A DNA stretch of 64,000 bases, from contig CM055098.1 of NCBI GenBank assembly GCA_029204225.1, forward strand, positions 19,561,303-19,625,302. The letters are read 5' to 3'. The notes under the pieces were generated by a model that saw only the letters and a program-made list of their open reading frames with translations, did no database searches and had not been told where the DNA came from. Position numbers and translations under genes: made by a program. The DNA comes from Diphasiastrum complanatum (lineage: Eukaryota > Streptophyta > Lycopodiopsida > Lycopodiales > Lycopodiaceae). Of the stretch, positions 55,132 to 62,700 are shown one piece after another; the first letter of the stretch is position 1; each line of letters opens with the position of its first letter.

Positions 55132-57962
55132 TTTTTCTAACGTGCCAAAAAGTGAAAACACCCACCTCTCGGGCCCCCGCTGTATTGCAAAAAAAATTGC
55201 AATTTTTCACCAGTCGTTTCGAACAACAAAACGCCGTTTCGAAACGAGGTCGTTTCGTACATTCCGTTTCGAACCCGTTTCAGCGTTCGAAACGCGTTTC
55301 GATGAAACACTGTCATAGATGCACTGCGTTTCTGAAACGCGTTTCAGAATCATGGTCAGAAACGCGGTTCAGAAACGCGTTTCTGAAAATGTCAAAACAA
55401 TTCCAAAAACATTTCTTTTAAAAAAAAATTGGTTTTTTTTTGGGCAATATGGGTATCAGATGAAAGCTCTGATTAAGAACATTATTACTGTGTAGTTTGC
55501 CGATTGTTTCGGGTGCAGGATGATCCAATTCAGGTGATTCATCCATGTTGGGTTTTGTCAAGGATAAAAATTCAAAACTAACCTCTAGACTGTTCGTTAC
55601 GATCACAGCTGGTCCCAGTAAGTGTGTTTTTGCTCAGGGAGTTGGAAGGCCAAATCATGAAGAGGCCTTACTGTTGGGGCTGGGATCTACCGGCAGCCCC
55701 CGGACCCTCCCGTTGGGGGGCAACGCCCCCCAAACCCTCCACCGGGGGCTACTGCCCCCCGGACCCCCTGAGCATTTATTGAAAACCAAAGCAAATAACA
55801 ACCAAATAGCTATTGAAAATAAGATCTGTTTGTGCCCCATCTACTGCACTTCTGAGTTACTAGTTACTAATATCTACTATCGTCAATTGCATAAGTTTTT
55901 GCTCACATTACCAGTCTCCACTCTGAAATTTCAATACAAACATGTAGACAGATCAATGCATGTGCAAGACAATAATTAGAAGTAGTAGTACTAATAGTAT
56001 ATGTAGACATATAGTTTCGAACTTGTTGGTGTAAGAACAGAAATCCTAGCACTAAAAATAAATAAAAAATAAACAGTTGGAACCGGCCAGGACCCATTCG
56101 AATTGGTTGAAACCAGACAAATTGGCCCAATTTGAACAGCCCATTTGATTGGCCAGACGGAATAGAAAAAATCAGAACAGAAACATATAGATTTGCAGGA
56201 CTTTGCAGTGCACACTGCACAAAAAGTACATTTTCATAGTGGCAACTCTTATGAGACTGATAAATACCGTCTGTAGTAGGATATATCACATCAATCGTCT
56301 TGCCCTATCATCTGAGCCTGCCCTCACTATTTCTTTGAATTGGGAATGGAGGGACAGGGCATCATGGGCTCCACACTAAGCCTCTCTAACTCCGGTGTTC
56401 TCTTGCGTGCATTGTCGTGAACTCAAGCTAGGAGCTATGGAGGATGCTCGAATTCCTATATGATACAGCTGCTTTTTTAGATGGTGAGGATACAGCAAAT
56501 TTGAGGAGTCTTCCACCGGAAGGTCCACCAATTTGGAAAAAACTTCGATCAAAATGTTGCCCCCATATTGTGCTGGGTGAGGTGGTGCCAGAATACAAAA
56601 GACTTGATTTTACGGTTATGAAAGAGCTATCTTACCTTGCTAGAGTGTAAGGCTTTTCACTCAAACGCCTTCCAGCTTTCAAGCAATCTTCAAACCAGCA
56701 ATGGTTGACTACAACTTTTCCCCATCTTTTGGCAAGTTCATATTTCTTTCCGCTGAATCTCCAGCAAACCTAAGAAGTATGCCATGTCAACAGAGCTGGT
56801 TCAAAGTGACATTGATTGACAGTTATTTGACAACAATGACAAGATCAATGTCTGGTATTTCAGTTCAAGAAAACATGAAGATGAAGTCATGTACCGGTAG
56901 AAGAAAATACGACCCTTACCACATGCGTTATGGGTTTATCTTTCGATAGGCTTCCGATGTAATAAGCACCAGTTTTTTGTATAAGCTTTACAAGTTTGTC
57001 TCGCTCGGCTAGCGGATAGCCACTGACTGTTGCTATGACACTCTCACCCCCCATGATGGGCTTATCAGCTTCTAGTCTTTTTTGCGGACTATTAGATCCC
57101 GGTTCACATGAAGTTTCAATCACAGGTATATCACTCTCATTTTTTCTAGTTTCGCCAGTCCTAAGCAAGTTCTTATGCAAAGGCACATGTTCTCTTGCAC
57201 TAAATCTTGCCATCACCGCTCCTGCATCTTCTGTTCAAGCAACTTATGTCAGAGACGAGTCAAGATGTGCATCACACAGACTACAAAAAACCAGAATATC
57301 ACAAAATTCATACCTTTTGATATTGGTATTGTTGAAGCGAAAGAACTGTTCACGTCAATGGCCAATTCTGTAGCCAGCCTGCTGATATCTGAACTAGGGC
57401 TTGTTACAGATTCCATGCTATTTTTCACAGCACCATTTACACTAGAGAATGGTTTGCGTTGCTGAAAGGATAGTGTAGCAGTAAGTGGCATGTAGCTACT
57501 GCTGATCTTGACGTCAGTAATCTCACACTCAGCCTCAACGTCCTTCACAACCTCATCAATCAGCATTTTGTCTAATTCATGAAAAGTACCTTCATTTCCT
57601 GGTATGTTTTCATTCGATGCGTAAGAAACCAAGCTTGGTCCAGGTAGCCTACATGTAACTCCTGGCTTCACCAGTGTAACTTCACCAGATTTTCCAGATA
57701 TATCTACACCCAACTCAGAGACTTGACCAGTTTCTGCAGAGGACATTTCATTTGATCCAGCTTTATTTTCCAAAGCCAGTAATGAATCCAATTTTAAGCC
57801 CGGCTCGTATTTAGTTGCTTCAATGTTTGAAACCAATGGTAACCATATGACTACTGTAATAAGGCATTCATATCTGGCTAGGAAGAACTGATCTCCATGA
57901 GTCAATTGAATAACTTCACCCTTGGGTAACTGGTACAGTTCAGTGGGCTGTGCTTCCTGCAT
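41616..57962 (-). CDS. BRCT-RING-PHD protein gene (At1g67180-like), nine exons, one 12.8-kb intron
   Basis: Model by splice site and protein similarity: exons 57314-57962, 56920-57230, 56636-56769, 43675-43865, 43296-43588, 42572-43036, 42232-42411, 41855-42015 and 41616-41739. All junctions have GT-AG and all phases agree, giving about 835 residues. Order: an FHA-like end ([16 protein letters not shown]), a Ser/Glu-rich linker, BRCT ([15 protein letters not shown], then [20 protein letters not shown]), a linker, C3HC4 RING ([20 protein letters not shown]) and a PHD-like Cys/His domain (CILC, CNGC, HTFC, CARC). The Arabidopsis RING/BRCT protein At1g67180 has the same BRCT-RING-Cys-rich order but is shorter. 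BRCT domains bind phosphopeptides and RING domains are ubiquitin-ligase modules, so a nuclear DNA-damage or ubiquitin role is inferred, not shown. An in-frame TGA lies just upstream of the chosen ATG. Confidence 0.8.
41855..42015 (-). CDS. BRCT-RING-PHD gene, exon 8: PHD-like Cys/His domain
   Basis: Acceptor GTTATGATGCAG|CAGCTT and donor CTTAG|GTTTGT. It encodes [20 protein letters not shown], then HTFCLDPPW and VPWFCARCT: a Cys4-His-Cys3 pattern typical of PHD fingers and of the C-terminal domain of At1g67180 (…HSYCLDP…W.C..C). It ends in phase 2. Confidence 0.85.
42232..42411 (-). CDS. BRCT-RING-PHD gene, exon 7: end of RING
   Basis: 180-nt, 60-codon exon with acceptor ATGACACAG|CAATCC and donor CAGGAG|GTCTCA, phase 0 at both ends. 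It encodes [17 protein letters not shown], the last zinc ligands of the C3HC4 RING, then a helical stretch ([19 protein letters not shown]) leading to the PHD-like domain. Confidence 0.85.
42572..43036 (-). CDS. BRCT-RING-PHD gene, exon 6: linker and first part of RING
   Basis: Acceptor TTTTTCTTTCAG|CACTCT and donor AAATCG|GTACCA, in frame at both ends. A basic, Ser-rich linker ([14 protein letters not shown]) leads to the RING finger: [20 protein letters not shown], then [14 protein letters not shown]. The last cysteine pair is in exon 7. The donor is weak; a downstream GT (TTGCAA|GTAGCT) would add ten residues in frame. The first choice gives the spacing closest to At1g67180. Confidence 0.85.
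43296..43588 (-). CDS. BRCT-RING-PHD gene, exon 5: linker
   Basis: Acceptor AAATTGCAG|GATCTG and donor ATTAAG|GTAAAG. It encodes an open 97-codon linker ([55 protein letters not shown]) with no recognised domain. Phase 1 in and phase 0 out match exons 4 and 6. It is not visible as a start-to-stop frame and was found from splice sites. Confidence 0.8.
43675..43865 (-). CDS. BRCT-RING-PHD gene, exon 4: linker
   Basis: Acceptor CATGTGCAG|TGGCG (phase 2) and donor AATGCAG|GTGATG (phase 1). It encodes [19 protein letters not shown] and an acidic linker ([28 protein letters not shown]). The donor lies in the first of three tandem copies of a short segment; using either of the other two copies would add an in-frame TGA. 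Confidence 0.82.
45195..45490 (-). pseudogene. hAT transposase acidic C-terminal tail
   Basis: One minus-strand frame encodes an acidic Ser/Asp/Glu stretch ([20 protein letters not shown]) followed by a basic end ([13 protein letters not shown]) and a stop. Such tails end many plant hAT/BED transposases. A short intermediate piece (about 45600-45760, [15 protein letters not shown]) probably belongs to the same protein. Confidence 0.6.
45981..46283 (-). pseudogene. hAT transposase C-terminal dimerisation region
   Basis: Minus strand. [20 protein letters not shown] followed by [20 protein letters not shown] and [19 protein letters not shown] is the hATC dimerisation signature (the family's W-W..YG...P.L...A...LS....S..CER pattern). 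The upstream end is cut at 46283 by the LTR of the inserted chromovirus. Confidence 0.85.
46284..46642 (-). repeat. 3' LTR of chromovirus copy A
   Basis: 359 bp, starting TGTAATAGATCC and ending CTCGTAACA on the plus strand. The first ~194 bp match 52000-52193 closely, and its two ends match the shortened LTR at 59726-59837. Confidence 0.88.
46643..46660 (-). promoter_or_regulatory. Polypurine tract of chromovirus copy A
   Basis: The minus strand reads TTTAGGGGCAGGGAG directly before the TGTTACGAGC start of the 3' LTR. Confidence 0.7.
46661..51302 (-). pseudogene. Chromovirus copy A gag-pol
   Basis: Order from 51302 downward: gag ([20 protein letters not shown], a capsid-like part with [20 protein letters not shown], knuckle [14 protein letters not shown] at about 50280); protease ([12 protein letters not shown], about 50070); linker (49483-49905); RT ([32 protein letters not shown], 48987-49439, continuing to 48561); RNase H ([15 protein letters not shown], 48380-48491); integrase ([35 protein letters not shown], 47196-47760); C-terminal region (46837-47103); and chromodomain ([20 protein letters not shown], 46661-46840), separated from the preceding part by a TAG where copy B has CAG. 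At least nine frame breaks. Confidence 0.87.
50122..50173. repeat. Perfect 22-bp inverted repeat with 8-nt loop in the protease region of copy A
   Basis: Arms 50122-50143 and 50152-50173 are exact reverse complements (core CATGCATACGTACTAGG on the left), with loop TCATGCGG. Copy B has only the left arm; about 106 bp between it and the shared GAAACTTA stretch are replaced in copy A by the reverse complement of the arm. Confidence 0.92.
51983..51999 (-). promoter_or_regulatory. Primer-binding site of chromovirus copy A
   Basis: The minus strand reads (C)TGGTATCACAGCC one base after the 5' LTR end ...TATTACA. It differs by one base from the initiator-methionine tRNA primer site TGGTATCAGAGCC used by many plant chromoviruses. 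Confidence 0.8.
52000..52193 (-). repeat. Truncated 5' LTR of chromovirus copy A
   Basis: 194 bp matching the first 194 bp of the 46284-46642 LTR with a handful of differences. The remaining ~165 bp, which on the minus strand would be the 5' start of the LTR with its promoter part, are missing, and hAT-type sequence follows. Confidence 0.82.
52425..52543 (-). pseudogene. hAT transposase fragment after the catalytic region
   Basis: The minus strand encodes [20 protein letters not shown] followed by [11 protein letters not shown], matching the hAT segment (…EPI..VLRL.D....P.MG.LYE.MD…) that lies between the catalytic core and the dimerisation region. It has the same orientation as the C-terminal parts and abuts the oppositely oriented segment starting at 52544. 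Confidence 0.7.
52544..54230 (+). pseudogene. hAT transposase central region, inverted relative to the rest of the element
   Basis: Plus strand, with introns still visible. Exon-like blocks: 52544-52990 ([40 protein letters not shown]), 53130-53330 ([20 protein letters not shown], then [14 protein letters not shown]; the ISDGW..R motif of DUF659 hAT proteins), 53571-53828 ([29 protein letters not shown]) with a frameshift near 53600, and 54010-54200 ([37 protein letters not shown]). BED and C-terminal parts of the same protein lie on the minus strand on either side. Confidence 0.85.
54430..54645 (-). pseudogene. hAT transposase N-terminal BED zinc finger
   Basis: The minus strand encodes [20 protein letters not shown], a TAG, then [20 protein letters not shown] followed by [18 protein letters not shown]. 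The W..V and C..C...(H)...C ligands are those of a BED zinc finger, the DNA-binding start of hAT transposases. One in-frame stop lies between the two halves. Confidence 0.75.
54795..55128. repeat. (CA)n-rich tract and (CT)n microsatellite
   Basis: Imperfect CA/ACAA-rich sequence from about 54795 to 55064 is followed by about 32 uninterrupted CT units (55065-55128). Located in the hAT element, just inside its right subterminal region. Serine/leucine open frames across it are artefacts. Confidence 0.9.
55690..55765. repeat. Two adjacent G+C hairpins separated by CCCTCC spacers
   Basis: TTGGGGGGC-AAC-GCCCCCCAA (55713-55733) is a perfect 9-bp hairpin with a 3-nt loop. CCGGGGGCTACTGCCCCCCGG (55742-55762) is a similar one. 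Both follow CCCTCC. The block contrasts sharply with the A+T-rich intron around it and looks like a piece of a mobile or organellar repeat, but I cannot name the family. Confidence 0.75.
56443..56635 (+). other. Coding-like fragment antisense in intron 3
   Basis: A plus-strand open frame ([20 protein letters not shown], then [14 protein letters not shown] and [10 protein letters not shown]) starts at 56444 and runs into the end of exon 3 on the other strand. The composition looks protein-like (charged, Pro-rich, few Ser/Leu repeats), but I recognise no family. It may be a captured exon or chance. Confidence 0.25.
56636..56769 (-). CDS. BRCT-RING-PHD gene, exon 3: second half of BRCT
   Basis: 134-nt exon with acceptor CTTAG|GTTTGC and donor GCAAG|GTAAGA, phase 0 in and phase 2 out. 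It encodes [20 protein letters not shown] followed by the conserved BRCT tryptophan motif ([14 protein letters not shown]). It is open throughout and joins exon 4, 12.77 kb away, in matching phase, giving a residue run (YTLASGEIVG) that resembles YMFQSGEEVG of At1g67180. Confidence 0.88.
56920..57230 (-). CDS. BRCT-RING-PHD gene, exon 2: linker and first half of BRCT
   Basis: Acceptor GCTTGAACAG|AAGATG and donor CATGTG|GTAAGG; phase 1 in, phase 0 out. The 3' half encodes the start of the BRCT domain ([20 protein letters not shown], then GAYYIGSLS and PITHV). In At1g67180 the protein starts about here, so the sequence upstream is an N-terminal extension. Confidence 0.85.
57314..57962 (-). CDS. 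BRCT-RING-PHD gene, exon 1 (as modelled): FHA-like end and linker
   Basis: Open for 649 nt from the ATG at 57962 to the donor AAAAG|GTATGA. The first ~40 residues ([30 protein letters not shown]) look like the last strands of an FHA domain, which reads phosphothreonine; the rest is acidic and Ser-rich linker. A good acceptor (TTTTTCTTCAG) lies at 57996, and the frame from it is open for ten codons before a TGA at 57963-57965. So either the ATG is the start and upstream exons are untranslated, or the stop is a mutation or assembly error and the coding sequence begins further right. I did not find the rest of an FHA domain. Confidence 0.65.
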
Positions 57963-57995
57963 TCACATTACTCGGTCTTGATCATCTAATACTAT

Positions 57996-59221
57996 CTGAA
58001 GAAAAATAAATTAGCAATCAAGTGCTTATTTCCATGGAAGATGCTTAATTCCTTTGACATAAAACTAGTTATCACTGACCTTTCATAGACTATGAACATT
58101 TGCAAATACTGCAATCTTATGCCCATAAGCTGATAGCTGCTAATAACTAATTGTAAGAACTTCACTATGATTTAGCAAATTGACTCACTTTTCAATAACA
58201 GAATGAGCAGAATGATAGTACACGGGAGAGCTACATACAGCTCAAAAATTAAAGAGTGAAAGCTATATGCAACCTACTTGTAGCAGAAAGAATACATTAC
58301 TTTCAGGAAAGATACAAAGATGAACTTCACAATAGCTCTAATGGAAATGACAGACCTGCAGTTTATTTTCTTTATAGCACTGGATAACTTATTCATAGGT
58401 AGATATACAAGTGATGATATGGAATGAAATAATAACGAAACGGGATCTTAAGGTTTGTCTAAATCATAATTAGAAGATATTGGAAACAAGAATAAATTTG
58501 CATTCTTACATCTTACTGCCTGATTGACGTAGGATACTGGAACATGGCTGTACTTTCCAATAAAATCTCAGTAACCTGACAATGTAAGGTAGTTTCGTAA
58601 AGCCTAAAGGTGACCTTTTATGTTGATCCGCATTGCATTTGATTGACTAATGTTGTAGCAATAAACTATAAACCAGATAATGGGTGTTTAGAGATGTGGG
58701 AAATGATAGTGAGTCCTCTCATCGAGCCGTGGAAGTGGTCAAGGAACAGCAACGCGAAACATCACGAGCAAAAAGAAAACAAGAACGGAAACACCAAGTC
58801 GTCATAGTCACATAAGAGCTTGAAATCCATAGAAATTTGTATTTTGAGAATGAATGTTATATAACAAAAACTGAGTGTTTGTATTTATGCAAGCGTGCTC
58901 ATATATAAACAAAATACATATGTCCCCAAGTCTTGGAAACATGTTCTTGTGCACATTCTCACCAACCAGGACAAGTCTAGGAACATGTGGCATGGGTAAA
59001 ACACCACGTTCTTGCAATCCCCAACACTTTTCAGCATACTTACAAATACTTAGTTGTGCTTTCATGTCCTTCATAAGCTTCAAGCACATATAAAGGATAA
59101 CAATACATGAACTCAAGTAGAAAAATGAACAAAACACTACAAGCCTAAGTAGTTTCCAAAAGCATGTTTCAACCTAGATCATCTCCATGCATGCATCAAG
59201 AATGAGTAACTTTTACATTAA

Positions 59222-59270
<49 letters not shown>

Positions 59271-59725
59271 TATTGCTATTGCCTCTCCTCCATCGCTGCT
59301 GCTGCCTCTTTTTCTGATATGGCACCAAAAAAGGGGGGGCTGGCCCTATCGGCCAGCGCCAGCCCCCCTCGCCCTACCCCCCCCCCCCTGCTGCTGACGT
59401 GGCAGTGCAGGCAACGCTGCCTGAGTCAGCAGCAGCAGCGCCGATGGATAAGGCAGCACCGCCTGCCCTCCATGCCTACTCCCATCTTCCAACTGCCACC
59501 ATCCTCCCTATTACGATTGCCAAGTGAAGATTTCTCAAGATCTTGTCGCATGCAACCAAAAGGACACCTGTGGAGCAAAACCACCTAACCAAATGGAAAC
59601 GGCAAGTCAAGTCCCTAGCCGCTTCGCCCCCGACCCACGGTGACGGAGTGCAAAAGAGGAGAGGATCCTGGCTTTTGGAATCAGGAAAATGAATGAGGAG
59701 ATGGGCGAGTTCCTACCAAGGTTAT
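57996..59725. other. 5' flank of the BRCT-RING-PHD gene; no further exon identified
   Basis: I searched the minus strand for the missing part of an FHA domain and found none. Mostly A+T-rich sequence. A (CT)n tract at 59226-59264 and a G+C-rich block (about 59330-59500) with Ala/Gln/Ser-type frames could be a promoter/5' untranslated region or transposon-derived. The gypsy copy B LTR starts at 59726. Confidence 0.4.
59226..59264. repeat. (CT)n microsatellite
   Basis: About 19 uninterrupted CT units. Confidence 0.97.
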
Positions 59726-62700
59726 TGTAAGAGATCCTAACACCACAATAGGGCAAACACTAACTGATCCTCCCAGCCTTGCCTACTCCCTGATATCGAG
59801 CAACCCAGGGCTCGCCACTGGTTACGTGCTCGTAACACTCCCTCCCCCTTAAGAACCGTCTTGGTCCTCTAAGACAAAGTCTGGAAAAATCTTGCGAAGG
59901 ACGCTGCCTCTTTCCCAAGTGGCATTCTCAACAGGCTGATTATTCCACTTGACCAGGTATTCTTTATATAGAGTATGACAAGTCTGCGTCTCTCTACTGT
60001 CAGGAATCTCCTCTGGTTCATGTGGAAGTTGCTGAGAATCCAATGGGAGAACTAGAACATTGTCCCCTACCAGATTTTTTGATCTGGCTAAGGCTTTTCG
60101 TAACTGACTTACATGAAAAACTGGAAAAACCTTACTACTGTGTGGGAGTTCTAGTCATAGGTGACCTTGCCTAGTCTCCTTCTAATGGGAAAGGGACCAC
60201 AAGACCTAGGAGACAACTTAGCACACACTCCAGATTTGAGAGTTTTAGAGTCAACTGGGACTCTCAAGTAGACTTTCTCACCAACAGAGAACTGCACATC
60301 CCGTCTGTGTGGATCTACATAATGCCTGGCTCGATCCTGGGACTGCTTGATGCTACGCTTAGCATGTTCTATCATCTGGTTTAGGTCCTTTAAAAAGTTT
60401 CTAGCTGCTTCAACTTTTTCTTGTTTAAACCCTACAGCTGTGGGTGAGCGTGGCCGAAAACTGTACATCAGCATAAATGGGTTGTATCTCGTAGCTAAAT
60501 GTTTGGTATTGTTATAAGCAAACTCTAATATCGAGAGATACTCCTCCCAATTAGTCTGCTTCTTGCTGACGTATGCGTGAAGCATATCCTCCAGCACCTG
60601 ATTTACCCTCTCTATTTGACCGTCCGTCTGTGGATGGTCGGTGGTACTAATATATAGTTTCGTATGGAGATGATGGAATATTGCCCTCCAAAAATTTCCA
60701 TTAAACTTATTGTCCCGGTTGCTGACTATGCCAGAAGCGAGACCGTACAATTTAAATAGCCCGTCTTCAAAAAACCTCACTAACTCTGGAGCTCTAACAT
60801 TTGTTTTGGTCGGAATAAAATGAGCCATTTTGGTCAAACGGTCAACTATGACCCATATAGCGTCATTACCCTTTTGGGTTTTAGGCAAGCCTACTATAAA
60901 ATCCACGAGAGATACTCTCCCATTTACCAGCTGGTATATCTAAGGGCTGTAACAACAATTCTGCCTTTAAACGCTCTGCTTTATTTACTTGACATTTTTG
61001 GCAACTGGTTACATATTGCTGGACGTCCTTTTTCATACTGGGCCAGAAAAATTGCCTACGAAGAAGCTCATAGGTCTTCTGTATGCATGGGTGTCCCGCG
61101 CTAGGATTGTCATGACATTCATATAGGACTTGCTACCTATAATCCTCTGAATTGGGAACACATACTCTATCTCTATAGAGCAAGTACTCGTCCTGAATGG
61201 AATACTGTTTCCATTTGAATCCTTGAGTCAACTAGGGTTTGCTCCACCGCTAGGGTTTGCTTGGGTAATACAGGCTCAAAATCCTCAACGTCATTTGACG
61301 TATACTCGAACTCATCATCATCCTCAACGGAAGCTGCCGTATCCTTGGATGAACTGGCACCAGCCCCGGAAACTGGTTCTGGAGTCTGTAACTGTCTGCT
61401 CTGGACTAAGTTCCAGATAGTAGAGAAGAATGCATCATGTTGGCACTTCCCTCTCAAGGACTCGAGTAACTGATTACGAATCTGAATAAAACTCAGCTCG
61501 TTTATCATAGGCATTCTACTAAGGGCATCTGCTACTGTATTGAATTTCTCCCGTCTATATCTGATAGACATCTCAAACTCTTGCATCAACTCTGCCCAAC
61601 GAGCTTTCCGACCTCTAAGCTCATGTTGATTGCAAAGGTATCTGAGACTTTCATGGTCTGTCAGGACCTCAAAGTTGGCACCATATAAATAATGCCTCCA
61701 AATCTTAAGGGCATGGACTATAGAAAAGAGTTCCTTTTCATAGGCACTATACCTAGTCTGAGCTGGCTCGAGTTTTACTCTCGAACGCAACTGGTCGTCC
61801 ACTCTGAGTTAGTACAACACCAACTGCAAAGTCGCTAGCATCTGTTTCGACCACAAATGGCTGATTGGGGTCGACGACTTTTAAAACTGGTGCTGTAGCT
61901 AAGGCTGTTTTGAGAGCATCAAAGCTCTGTTGCTGTGCGGACTCCCAAATGAACTCCTTTCCCTTCCCCTTAAGAACATTTGTCATAGGAACTGTTATTT
62001 GAGGATATTCCTTGACAAATCGTCTGTAATATCCCACCAAACCTAGAAAGATTTGAAGCTCTAAAATATTATGAGGTCTCAGCCAACTGAGTATGGCTTT
62101 AACCTTATTGGGGTCCATCTTAATCCCATCTGCCGAGATAATGTGACCCAAATAAGATACTTCTTCAACGAAGAATTCACACTTGGATTTTTTAGCATAA
62201 AGCTTATGCTTTCTAAGCAGTCGAAACACCTTTCTAAGGTGTTTAAGATGCTCCTTCCTCGTTTTGTTGTAGACGACGATGTCATCTAAAAATACGACTA
62301 CAAAATTACCCAAGTATGGTCTGAGAACACTGTTCATCAAGGTCATAAAGGTAGCTAGAGCATTTGTGAGCCCAAATGGCATCACCTTAAACTCATAATG
62401 ACCATGACGAGTCCTAAAAGCTGTTTTTGGGACATCTTCCGACTTTATACGGACTTGATGATATCTCGATCTGAGGTCTATTTTACTGAAAAACTTAGCC
62501 CCGTCGAGTAGATCAAACAACTCGTCTGCCCGAGGCATAGGGTACTTATTCTTAATTTTTGTCTGAATTTGGCCTTTCACAAGATAATCTGTTAAACTGC
62601 CTAGTTATTTCTTCATCCTCTGTTCGGCTGACCCGATACGGAGGTTTAGAAACAAGTGTTGTACCTGGTACTAGGTTTATTTCATGATCTACCTCTCTGT

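Larger units (their letters stand above)
44250..55410 (-). mobile_element. Degenerate hAT transposon in intron 3 of the BRCT-RING-PHD gene
   Basis: The element is defined by hAT transposase pieces (BED zinc finger 54440-54640, catalytic/DUF659-type region 52544-54230, C-terminal dimerisation 45981-46283, acidic tail 45200-45490) and by palindromic motifs of the CGTTTC/GAAACG type near both ends (44385-44490 and 55205-55390), as expected for subterminal transposase sites. Exact ends and the 8-bp target duplication were not found, so the limits are approximate. A chromovirus (46284-52193) is inserted in it. The middle of the transposase is inverted relative to both ends, so the element cannot encode an active protein. 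Confidence 0.75.

Noticed and set aside
54932-55318. 128-codon frame with Ser-Leu repeats
   Set aside because: Caused by the CA-rich and (CT)n tracts.
58808-59137. 109-codon minus-strand frame as an upstream exon of the BRCT-RING-PHD gene
   Set aside because: No FHA or other domain, no convincing splice sites in the needed phase, and the opposite strand is equally open.
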